Assembly (NCBI GenBank): GCA_022316685.1
Contig: JAKJHU010000165.1
Location: forward strand, 248,001-312,000
Source: Progne subis subis
Taxonomy: Eukaryota > Chordata > Aves > Passeriformes > Hirundinidae
Reading direction: 5' to 3'
DNA length: 64,000 nt
The position numbers and the translations under genes were made by a program. The notes below the pieces were generated by a model, which saw only the letters and a program-made list of their open reading frames with translations, was not told where the DNA came from and ran no database searches. Shown piece after piece: positions 1-24,700 of the stretch. Position 1 is the stretch's first letter. Each line of letters opens with the position of its first letter.

Positions 1-2950
1 AGGATGTAGGATTTACTGACCCCTGAGATAAAGGAATGTGGCTGTGCTTCTATTTTGACCAAACATTTCTCTGGATGCCTCAGCCTGTGCTTGTGCTGTG
101 GGAAATTATTTAAACACACAGGAAAAGCAAGAGCTGAACTTTGAGTCTGTAGTAAACAGCAGGATCTTTTAAAAAAGTATTGGTGGCTTTTCTTGTAGAG
201 ATTTCAAATGGAGGAGAACCCACCACATCCTTAAATAAATTGTTTTGGTGGTTACTTACTCTGGTTTTATTTTGTCTATTTTTAACTTGCAACCGTTGGC
301 TCTTTGCCTGCTTTTGCTGGCAAAAATAAGAGTTCTGCCTTCTCAGAAATCTTCTGCTTCTAAACCATGATTAAAGCACTCTCTTAATCTTTGCTTCAGT
401 AAACTGAGTTGGCAGGATTTCTCAATGCCTTCCTGGTGAGCCCAAGGGTCGTTTTCGGAGCAGTCACCCGATCCTTTCTTTTTTTGCTGATTGCTCTTTT
501 GGAGGTACAGAATCTGGATGCAGGCTTTCCATCAAATTGCATAAAGGAATGGTACCAATTTCCTGCTTTTGGACGATTCCTCTTTGTTTGTGAATCTTGT
601 GGTGATATTAATCCTCCAGGCCAAGAGAGAGGGAGCCAGTGGTCATTAAGGCTCTGGGATCATGCTAAAAATCAGTTCCAAGTTATTAGTGTCCAGGATA
701 AAAGTCCAGTGTGGAAAGCATCACTTAGATTTTGTCCCTGAGTTCACTACCCTGACATGAGCTAGTCCTTGAGATTATTTTAGGAAACTTCCTCCCTCCC
801 ATTTAGTTCAGCTTATTGCTAGCAATTCTGCTGTCTCCCTCAAGTCATTGAAAAAAGTAGTGAGTAGTTTTGATTTAGGGATGCATTCCTCTCAGAAAAA
901 CAAAGATTTTGTGCCTTAAAATTTGAAAGACATGCTAGTTCATAATGTTTAATCAAATTAATATAATACATGAGCCCACACTATGCTAATTGGGGACAGA
1001 TGTCTTCCAAAAATCTGTTTTGTAAACACAACCATCCTGATAAACCAAACATATCAGGTCATAAGAGCAGCTACTTCATCTAGCATCTAATTAAAAAGCT
1101 GTTCTGATTAGCATAAATTAATCTTCACTATTTATTGAATGTTGCCTCCTTCAGCTTTGCATTTCTTTTGTACAGGCCAGGTGGTCTGTGGATAATTTTT
1201 GCATCCCCTTACCTGTTAGCTTTATCCCAGTTCTCTGAGCTTTCCCAGCATCCAAGAAACTCTTAAAAATAAATGTTATCAACATTGCAACTGCATTGCA
1301 TAGGCTTGCCTGGTGTAAAATTGGACTTTAGTAGGAGATGTTTGCAATAGAAAATGTCTCTGTATCAGTCCAGGATGGAAACACATCCAACTCCTGTCCA
1401 AATATGGCACAAATTGTATATCCCAGGCATCAGGCTTTCCTGCCTGGTTATGAATGACTGTTTCTCCTTATTGAATAATGTTGTCTAAGCTTCATCTGGT
1501 CATAATTACATGCAAATACCTTCCTTTTGTCTTTTTGCTGTTCATCAGGCCGGTCGTCCTCATTAGTGCCTGATTGCTTTTCACTGCAGGAGCTCAGAGG
1601 CCAAGCAATTAATAGGGTTCAGGGCTGTAGGTGGTTTGGAAACTGTTGCTGTCACAGAGGCAGATACCCCACAGTCACTAGGAGATGGTTCCTGGGGTCT
1701 CTGGGGAGGGTTGGAGCACCGTGGCTGTGAGAATGAAGCAGGCTGAGGGATACTGAAGACTTTGAGTCCCCTGATTTCTTCTGGTTCCTGGTGGGTGGCC
1801 ACAGTGCTGAGATATTGTGGTCCTGAGCTTCAGGTCTTTGTAACAGAGTCAAGCTGATGGATGCAGGCTCAGATGATGTTTTCCCTACAACCCAGATCCT
1901 TAGTTGTCTTCAAGGTGCAGCCAGAGCAGGTGTGTGTCAGGGGAGTATCTGCCTGGGGTTGTCCTGGTTTGTGGTTTTTGGGAGGAATTAGCTTAGACTG
2001 CAGCTGCTGGAAGTTTCTAAATGCTAAGAAATTTGGGACACAATTCTCATCTAACGGCAGAGATCAGTTGTGATATGCCATAGCTCAGGCTGGTACCTCA
2101 AAAGAGGGACCAAGGACAAAGAAATCCCTGGGATCCCTCATGCCAAGAGGGACAGAAGAAGTCTCCAAGAGCAGTATTAGGGTCTGGATTCTCCATGCTC
2201 TTCCTTGCTTCACTGTTTCATTACCAAATGGCTGCTGGGTCATTGTTTCCACACTGGCCTCTCAGACTGGTTTCTGCGGGGGTTTTGGTGTGTTCAGAAG
2301 TTCATTTTTTTGACATGGCTGTTACAGTTCACAGACCACAGTCTATGGGCTGTCCACTCCAGCTATTGATTATTGAGTAATATTTAAGCTGCAGCTTTGT
2401 CTATTCTAACTATTATTAATGACCAGATTGTTACAAGTTTCACTACAATCCATCTTTACTATTATTAATGATCAGATTATTAGCTCCAGAGTTCACTTTT
2501 GACTTGGAGAACAGAACCATCTAAGTTCAGATAAAGTTCAACTTGTGTCCTAACAATTTCAGCTACTTATGTCAAGCAATTCAAATAATACCAAATTTTT
2601 AACACTTACAGTTTAGGTGTGTTTTTTCTTTCCCTTCTTAGGTTAAATATTGAAAGAGAATTGTTCTGCAAGGCTTTAGATTAGTACAGGGTTTGCTTGA
2701 TTGATTTTTATATGGGCCTTTTGAAGAGCCTGCCAGAACCTGACCATTTATGTAGCTTTTGCAGGTAAAATTCAGAGTTGTTTCACAGTTTTTGCCCTGT
2801 GTTCTCACTGCACTGTGGAAGAAATCCCTCATTCTGCATTCACACAGGGAGACACCGGGAATGGAAAATTTTTGTGAATGGAACATCCTTGGGGCTTCAT
2901 TTAGGTGCCAGTAAATCTCCTCTCTGATGGATCCGTTCTCCTCTTCCCAG
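1..2950 (+). other. Intron of the DDR-type receptor gene, no exon recognised
   Basis: This stretch precedes the first recognisable coding exon of the receptor kinase at 2951 and is taken to be part of the intron before it. An open frame at 409-741 has no recognisable domain and no convincing splice pair. Around 2400-2480 an AT-rich block repeats a short CTATTATTAATGA-like unit twice. Nothing else was identified. Confidence 0.6.
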
Positions 2951-16682
<13,732 letters not shown>

Positions 16683-17987
16683 CTCCAGGAAAGAGGCCAA
16701 CTGTTGAGAACAGAGTGACTTTTTGGGGTCTCTTTGCCTGTCCCTCACAGTCAGGCCACCTCGCTCCCCTCCCTGACCGGGCCCTGCTCCGGTTGGGACG
16801 TCCATGGCAGCTGCTCATTCTCTTGGCCATGGTCTGACACACAGGACCAGAGGATCTCATTTGGTTGGTTGAAAAATCATCTCCTCTTCTGAATCACTTT
16901 CCTGGGAATACTGTGAGAGGGGTTTTATTGGATGCCCAGACACCTTTGGGTAAAAGGAACGGATAAAACTTGGAGGGACTTGGAGCTCTCTCCTGGCTGG
17001 AAAAGAAGGCGCCGGTCGGTGAGAGTGCTGCCACTTGAGAACAGGTTTCTGGAAGGAAAGACTGCAGCCTTCTAGAGCTATTCCATGGAATCTGATGGAA
17101 GTCTTGTGCACATGAGCAAGTGTTTCTGTGTGCTCTTGCTACAGACAATGGTGAGAGGCCAGAAACATCTGGAGCTGGGAAATGGCTTAATGGACTTGGG
17201 AACTGACGGAGCATTTGGGAACCCTTTGGGAGTGACACTGCCAGGGTCCACAGAAGATGCTGAAACAAGAGTCCAAGATGATGTTCTGTTTTCCTGTGGT
17301 TGTTAAGCACTGCTTTGGTTATATATGTGCGTTTTCCCCACACTGGATTTTTTTTTTTGTTTTGTTACGTTTGTTTTTTTTAGAAAAAATATTTTTAAAA
17401 TGAATGTTGAAGGTCATTGGGAAGTCACTGTGTTAGAAAGGTCTTCCTCCGACCTACAAATTAAGGTTAGGGTAGGGAGTTTGTATTGAGAAGTAGCTGA
17501 TACTGTACTACTGTCACTATGTAGATTTATTAACCTAATGAACTTGTAGCCACAATGGACTGATGTGCAATTAATCCTGTATAATTACCCATCAATATGA
17601 GATCTCTGAATCAATGCTGTTACGTGTGAGAGGGAACTTAGGTTTGGTGGAACCGGTGGCTGGGAGCAGAACCCCCTTTGTCACTTGTCACAGCTCCCAC
17701 GGGAGGAGCACACAGGTCACAGGTGTGTGTCTGGAGCCAGAGGTCCCTCTCCAGGTGTGCAGCAGGTTGGTGCCAGGCAGGGGCAGCTCGGGCCAGGCTC
17801 TGTCACTGCTGTGCCACACGAGTCCCCAGGGCTGGGCTGGCACGGCCCCTGCTGTGGCCTGTCCTTTATCTCATCGAACTTGGAGTTTGTGTGTCCTGTC
17901 ACAAACAGCTCATTCTCTGGAGGGCTTTAGAGGGCTCTGAAATCCATTTGGAGTGAGTTAGAGAATTCAGTGTGTTTCTACAATAAA
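16683..17987 (+). other. Probable 3' UTR of the DDR-type gene
   Basis: Sequence after the TGA at 16680-16682, with AT-rich stretches around 17340-17400 and an AATAAA at 17982-17987 as the first canonical polyadenylation signal noted. A second AATAAA lies at 18786-18791, so a longer form is possible. No open frame here looks coding. Confidence 0.5.
17982..17987 (+). terminator. Candidate polyadenylation signal AATAAA of the DDR-type gene
   Basis: Canonical hexamer 1.3 kb after the stop codon. A second copy at 18786-18791 is followed by GT-rich sequence and may be a distal site. Which one is used cannot be decided from sequence. Confidence 0.4.
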
Positions 17988-19539
17988 TCCATTGTGGATT
18001 TACCAGGTGCCTGGGGAATACTCTGCTATTCCCTCTCTAATCATTTAGCAAGATACTTAGGACCAAACCAAATACTTCATAAGCTGGGAGAAGATGAAAG
18101 CTCAGCACTTGGCTTTTTTTTTTTTAAAGTAGAATCCAGCATAAAATGTATTTCCAGTAAAGATTATAAAGATAATTTTCATCTTAGCCACAAGCATAGA
18201 TGACTGGCTGGCTGTGCTGCAAGAGAGCACTGCTGAGAGGGGAATGTCTGAGTGGTTACAACACAGGGATAATTGTGCTAAATCTGCTTCTGAATGGGCA
18301 GATGCCAGGCTGGAGCGTGGCATGGCTGTGTCTGCTCCTTGGGAAGGCTCCAGCCCTGCCTGGGCTGTCCTGCTGGGGACCTGTCCCCACCCCAGCTGCT
18401 CTTCTCAACCCCTTTAGGGCTGAGGAGCTAGAGGGCCCAAGTGCTCTCATGTCTCTGCAGGGATTCCTGGAATCTCACCCCAAACAGGTTTTCTTTTTCC
18501 CCCCTGTGACTAGAGGGGCTTGGGGTGAGCTGCCCTTCCCTGTGGGAGTCAGAGCCAGCAGGTCCCTGCTGCAGCCTGCTGGGTGCTGTTGTCTGGCAAA
18601 CCACTCGGCCAAGGTGTTTCTGGAGTGTTCCTGCTCCAGGAAATGTCCCCAGTGCCCCCCAGCTGTGTGTGTGGTCTCCTGTGCTCCTGGGAGCTCCCAG
18701 GGCCTGGAGTGTCCCTGTGCCTCTGTGACATCTGGACTTGCTGTTCTTCCATTGACATGGTGACATACAAAGTTTGTCTCATATCAATAAATTCTAACGA
18801 TAACCTTGACAATAGTGAATTTCTGCTTCTTTTTATGTGCCCAGGTGTCTGCCCTGAGAGCTGGCATTTTGGTGTGGGTGTTCAGTGGCTCTGCAGGGGA
18901 CTGTGTGACCCCTGGGTTTGGAGGGAGCAGCTGTGGATCATTAAAAGGAGAGAGTTTTGAAGGGAGTTTCTGGAAATGTGCCAGCCCAAATCCCCTTGTG
19001 CTGGTGGGACCTGGATGGGCCTGGGGTTTTTGGTTGGTGCTGCATTTCAATAAGCAGCTTTTTCATCTCAGTGTTAAAATCAGATGTTTTAGGCTGGGAG
19101 GAGCCTTTGTAGGTGCCTTATCAACCTGTCCACTTAAAGCTGAGCTAATTTCAAAGTTCCCTTGGGGTGCTGTGGGCTTTGAAAATTTCTAAGGTTGGAG
19201 ATGCCATCCCTGACCCTGTCCCAGAGCTGTTCTGTGCCCATGAAGATATTTTTCCTTGTGCCTGGTGGGCCTTTCCCTTGCATCCTGTGGCTGTTGCCTC
19301 TTGGGCTTTCACTGTGTCCCTCTGAGCTGAGCCATCGTCCCCTGGCAAAGCCAGCACCCTGCAGACCTGGGCAGATCAGAGCTTGGGTATTTGGGCAACC
19401 CCAAATACATTTTAGAAAGGCTGAAAATTCCAGATCTCTCCATTTAGGCACCAAGGGCAGGAGTCAAAGCAGCATTTTGATCTGCTCAGAAATTAGACAC
19501 CTTAACAAGTAAGAACAACCCTCAGATATTCAACAGGTG

Positions 19540-19680
19540 GCCCAGAGCATCTGTGGATGCCCCATCCCTGGAAGAGTCCTCAAGGCCAGGTTGGATGGGG
19601 CTTGGAGAAGCCTGGGACAGTGGAACAAGATGATTTAAGGTTCCTTCCACCCCAAACCAGTCTGGGATTCTGGGATATTT
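19540..19680 (+). repeat. CR1 LINE 3'-end fragment
   Basis: Short plus-strand CR1 tail (GGCCAGGTTGGATGGGGCTT, then AACCAGTCTGGGATTCTGGG). It is truncated and diverged. Confidence 0.75.
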
Positions 19681-20589
19681 AATCAGTTTCATACAGGAAT
19701 TAATTGATTTATTACTGCCTTCACTGGCTGCAAATATTCTCGAAAGAGGAAAGGTTTGGCCAGAAAGAGAAGCTGCTGCTGCTCTATCAGCAATCCAGTC
19801 AGTACTGCAGGAGTTCTGAAACATCCACAAAATCCCAGTGAGATTTTATAGGCTGAAGGACCTGGGCCAGGCTCAGCAAGTGAAGCATTTCAAAATTTAC
19901 AACTCCCAAAATGGATTTTAATCTTTCCTTCTCTCCCGCTGTGCCTGGTGCCCTCACCTTCCTAATGATCTGTCCCTCAAAATTCACTTTGTTGCTCTTG
20001 GAAAAACCTGTACTGAAGCATGAGTGGCTGAAACAGAAGCATCACATCAGAAACCACCTTTAGCACTGGGAAAACACCTGAGCACAGCTTGGGGACTCCA
20101 GAACAGCTCCTGTGGGCAGCGTTTGGAATTTAAACCACCCTGGGATCCCTCATTCCCCAGCTCTGGCCAAGGCAGGCCAAGGCAGGGCTGCCTTGGGGCT
20201 CTGCCTCAGCCCCAGAGGAGATAAAGGCCTCTCCAAACAGACAGAGGGATTGGGTAGTTCTCATCTCCTGAAGGAAACCTCTAATTCAATCACCTCTCCT
20301 TCCTGTGACAGTGAAATCACAGTAGGGTTGAAGCCATCTCCATCATTCACAACTGATCCTGAGGCTGACACTGCTCATACACCAAAGAAATAAAACCTCC
20401 AGGGCCTGCATGTGGCAGTTCTGGGGTCAGACCAGAGGAAGTGAACCAACACAAATTCTCCATCCTTTAAAGCTGCTGTCCTGCAAGAACCACACCTCTA
20501 CAGCAAACAACTACCACAGAAAATGACAAAAAGACTCAAGATTGATGGAAAAACTGGTTTTAAAAGTTACATGGTTATCAAGTACTTAC

Positions 20590-20677
20590 TAGACTGTCTC
20601 ACTCTTCTGTACACGACAAACACAACGACTGCTATAAGCAACAGTGCAACTGCAGCTCCAATTGCAATTCCGGTCAG
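20590..20677 (-). CDS. Candidate orphan exon encoding a transmembrane helix
   Basis: On the minus strand a pyrimidine-rich acceptor (TTCTTTCTCCCTGAATTCC, then CTCCCAG) precedes 88 bases ending in a strong donor GTAAGTACT. In one frame they read LTGIAIGAAVALLLIAVVVF followed by VVYRRVRQS: a hydrophobic helix of about 20 residues with a basic stop-transfer stretch, as in a single-pass membrane protein. No partner exon was identified. A segment near 23990-24060 on the same strand has a similar GTAAGTACT donor, but the phases do not join productively. This could be part of an unrecognised gene, a decayed exon or chance. Confidence 0.3.
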
Positions 20678-20949
20678 CTGGGAGGGGAATTCAGGGAGAA
20701 AGAAGTTAAACATTTTCAACTTCAGAAGTTACTACATACTTTTTGAAGGGCTGAAGAACATTCAGCAGTGAGATGTCTAAAAGTCAAGCACGTTCATGAA
20801 CACTTAATTCAAACATCTCATATGCAAGAAGTTTAAACTGCATCAGTGACCAGTCCTAAGATCACATGGAAAGCATTCCATGTTGTTCTTCCCAAAGATC
20901 TGTGAGCTGATCAACTCAATGTACAGGAGGTTCACGGAGAGACAGGACA

Positions 20950-21205
20950 AGGGGAAATGGCCTTAAGATGAAGGAGGGCAAGGCTGGATGGGAGATTGGG
21001 CAGGAATTGTTCCCTGGCAGGGTGGGCAGGGCCTGGCACACGGTGCCCAGAGCAGCTGTGGCTGCCCCTGGATCCCTGGCAGTGCCCAAGGCCGGGTTGG
21101 ACACTGGGGCTGGGAGCAGCCTGGGACAGTGGGAGGTGTCCCTGCCATGGCAGGGGTGGGACAAGGTGACTTTTATGGTCCCTTCCAACCCAAACTGTTC
21201 CTGGG
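20950..21205 (+). repeat. CR1 LINE 3'-end fragment
   Basis: Plus-strand CR1 tail (GGCAGGAATTGTTCCCTGGC through CCCTTCCAACCCAAACTGTT). Very similar to the copy at 24855. Confidence 0.85.
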
Positions 21206-21730
21206 CTGTTCAGTAAACAGGAGCCCCAGCTCTGGGCAGGGAGAAACCCAGCAGCTGCAAAGCTGTGTGATGTTGGGGATGGGAACACATCCTTTATCCC
21301 GCAGGAAGTGGGCAGTGAAGGATCATCCCACGCTGAAGCAGCGAGGAGCAGGCACAGCAGGGGTGGCTGAGCTCCGCTGCAGCCCAGAGCATCCCTGAGC
21401 CTGGAGCTGTCCCTGGTGGCAGCAGGACACGGCCTGGGGGCCAGGCACAGCCAGGCTCTCCAGAGTCCTGCGGTGGGGTGGGGACCATGGACACGTGTTT
21501 GTGCCCGCCGCTCACGGGGAGCGCCTGGCACCGCTGTCTGCGGGGCTGAGAGAGCCCTGTGCTCGTCCAAAACTTCCCGGTGGGGAAGGAAAGAGCCGTG
21601 TCCAGGAGAATCTGAGGGGGTTTGTGCTGCAGGTGGAACATGCTGGGGGCTGACATCACAGAGGCTCCCCTGGTGACTGCACTGAGCTGTGCCTCCTTCC
21701 CCACTCCCCACCACGAGATGTAACCTCACC

Positions 21731-24700
21731 ATGGCAGCCTTCAAGGGAAACGACATCTTCCCTCAAAACCCCTACTATATTCCGGGGTAAGTTCATCCAA
21801 AACATCCGTTTCCAATGCAAATGGCTCTGTCTGGGATCAGGAGGATTTATGGCTCAGGATGTTTTTGGGGTTTTTTTAAAGACACTATTCAATATTCCAT
21901 ATAACCGTGCTCTGAAGGAGACAGAGCTCCAGGAGAAACAGCACCTTACCGAAGGGCAGAGCTGCAGACAGTGCCATAGCACACGGACAGCAAAGCCAAA
22001 AGGGTTCTTTCCCCCCTTTTTTCCCCGTTTCTTTTATGCCAAATGTCACCAGGGCTACTGTGCAGAGTTTGGCTTCCAAACTGTCTTAACATTTGCATCA
22101 AGGAGTTTTGGAAGTCTCCTTTGGCTAAATGGTTGTACAGATTGACCCCTGGTCACTGGGCTGGAGCCCTGTCCTGCTGCTGGGTCAGGGACCGGGAACT
22201 CCTGTGATCTACTCCGTAAATAGTTGGATTTCTTTCCAAAGCTCTTTGTGACACTCCCCTCCAAGGGCTTGGACAGAAGAAACCCTGGCTATGAGGCAGT
22301 GAGTTACAGGGGAGAAGGTAAGATATGGATGGGAGGAATGAGGGATTTGCTGTGAATTTAGACGTTGTGTGGGGGGTCCTGTGGTGAGACCCGGTCTGGG
22401 AAGGGCTGGGTGCCTCCCAAGGGAAATCAGCTGCTGTGGGTACGAAATCCCTGGGATTAGCCCAGGCTGAGGTGAGCCAGGCTGTGAGCCCTGGCACAGG
22501 GAATGCCAGCCATGGGCTGTGGTGCAGGGCAGGTCTGGGGGGGCAGATCCCCATCCACAGGCAGAGCCTGGAGCACATTTCCTCAAGGCTGCTCCTGCAG
22601 GGATGACCCAATCAGCCCTTCCCCTTGCAGTGACCAGCAGGATTTTCCATTACTGATCTCTGCACCTTCCCCCTTACATAAGCTCTGAGGCTGGGGGGTT
22701 TGAACTCATTTTTGCATTGCTGTGACCATCTGCTGTGGCATTCCATGTGCACCATCAAAGCAGTGCTGGCAGCAGCTTGGGAAAGACAAGGGACAGCAAA
22801 GGAGGGAGCTGTGGCTGGAATTACAGCCCCAAAAGCCTCCACACCTTCCCTTGATCAGCCCTGCCTGCTGGCAGGAGCAGCTCCAACCCTAGGTATGGGC
22901 ACAGCAGCTGGGGCTGCTCCTCTCGGGAGCTGCTTTCACCTCTGGAGGCAGGAGGGGGAAGCAAATCCTGCTGCTGTTGGTGCTGTGCAGGCTCGGGGCA
23001 CCCCCTGAGCCCTGAGGGTGCTGAGGGTGCTGCTTTGCCTCTGCTTTGGGTACTGAGGGTGAGGAGGAGCTGCCTGAAGGCCGTCACCAGCACTGGGGTG
23101 TCACAGCAGGAGGGTCTCCGTCCGGGATGTCCCCAGGTGTCCCACGTTCTGCACCCACCTGTGCCAGTGAACCTGCAAGCATCACCAGCACCAGAGCACC
23201 TTGTTGTCACTCAGTGGTCACAGCAGGAGTTTGAAAAGCCAGCACAGCGCTCAAGTGTGCTGGGAAGCCTGATCCCAACGAGTGGGCTGGCTTGGGGGGG
23301 TCTGGGTGGGCACAGAGGGGGTCAGTCCATGATTCCTGGGCACGGGGCACAGCCTGGCTCTGCACAGCTGGCAACGCTTTGGACACAAGCGAGGATGGGC
23401 CCAGGGCCAAGGCTTTGCTGGCCACCAGGGAGGCAGAGCAGGTTTGGGTGGCAGCCTGGGAGTGGTGATGGAGGAGATAGGGCTGAGCAAGGGAAGGGTG
23501 AGATGGGCTCAGTTCTCACTGCTCCCCAGCCTGAGCCCCCAAACAGGGATCCCCGAAACGGGGATCATCAACACCCCAGCACAGGGGCACAAACAGCCCT
23601 GCTGAGGCTGAGCCCTTCCCCAGGCTTTTACCAGCAGCTCTTGTAACTCCCTCCATGGCAGATCCCTCCTTGTGCACCCAGAGTGACTCGCTCAGGTGGC
23701 CTCGTGCTTCACTGCAGGGGAACAGAGCCCTTTCTCAGCCCAGCCATTATTTTGTCCGGGACCAAAAGCCCTCCAGCCGTCCTGTAATTATTTGGGCTGT
23801 GTCATTTGTGCCCTCGCTCAGTTTTATCATCTGTGTTGCAAGACTCATTGAGAATCCCTGGGGATGAGCCACAGAGCTGCCAGGGAGGAATCCTGCACGC
23901 AGAGTGGGGAAACCTGCCAAGAGTAAATGCACAGCTCTGCTCGCTGTTGTTTAAACCATTTGGAAGGGAAAGTACTTACTCATCATCTTATGATCCTCAT
24001 GCATCATCTGGCTTTATCCTAGATCCACGCTGGGCTCATTGATGGAATATTTCTGTCTGTCCATTGCAATTGGCTGCTCTACCTTTCTTCAGTGCTGGAA
24101 TAGCATCGCCACTAGGAAATCTGAGACTCGACAGTCTTGAGACAGCTTGAGTTTCTCATGGTGACTCGGAGCAGAGCCAGAGCTCCAGCACCTGCCCTGC
24201 CCTCGGCCAGCAAGTCACAGTGTGCATCCCAGGGACTGGGCAGTGGAGAGATCCCAAAAAACCAGAGCTGTGCTTGTTCCTGGGACTGATCACCTTTCCT
24301 GTGCCCCCCTGTGCCAGGCACTGCCTGGGTGGGTCATCAGCCCGGGCCCACTGCCCGCTGTGAGCAGAGAGAGGAGGGTGCAAGTGAGGAATTATTCTGA
24401 TTTTTGAGTGTCAATACTGAACAAAAGACACTGGGAATTTCTCAGTTACTCACAGTGTGTCAAAGCAGAGAAGGCCTGCAGAGTTTGAACTGGAAATGGT
24501 ATTTTACTGAGGGATGGTGGATGTTGGTGCTGCCAAAGCCACTGCAGCCCAGGCTGTGCTGGGAGTGTTCCCATCCACAGGTGCTGCTCCCTGACCTCAT
24601 CCCGTGTTTCTCCACAAACCAAAGACCTGTGCCTGTACATGCCTGTGCACTGGTGAGCCAGTTTTCGTGCTACCAGAGGAGAACATGCGTGTGAAGCACA

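Larger units (their letters stand above)
17988..21730. other. Intergenic region between the DDR-type gene and CIMIP2A
   Basis: About 3.7 kb without a recognised complete gene. It holds two plus-strand CR1 fragments, a possible distal polyadenylation signal at 18786 and an orphan minus-strand exon-like segment at 20590-20677. Long open frames on the minus strand around 20932-21756 run through CR1 sequence and are not genes. Confidence 0.6.

Noticed and set aside
409..741. Possible exon with a hydrophobic start
   Set aside because: No ATG start, no splice pair in phase with the receptor gene and no family similarity recognised.
20932..21756. Minus-strand 274-aa open frame
   Set aside because: It runs through a CR1 copy and GC-rich flanking sequence, with low-complexity Pro/Ser/Cys composition and no domain.
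23985..24065. First exon of a minus-strand gene ending in GTAAGTACT, partner of the 20590-20677 exon
   Set aside because: Only a nine-codon frame precedes the donor, and its phase joins the helix exon in a non-hydrophobic frame.
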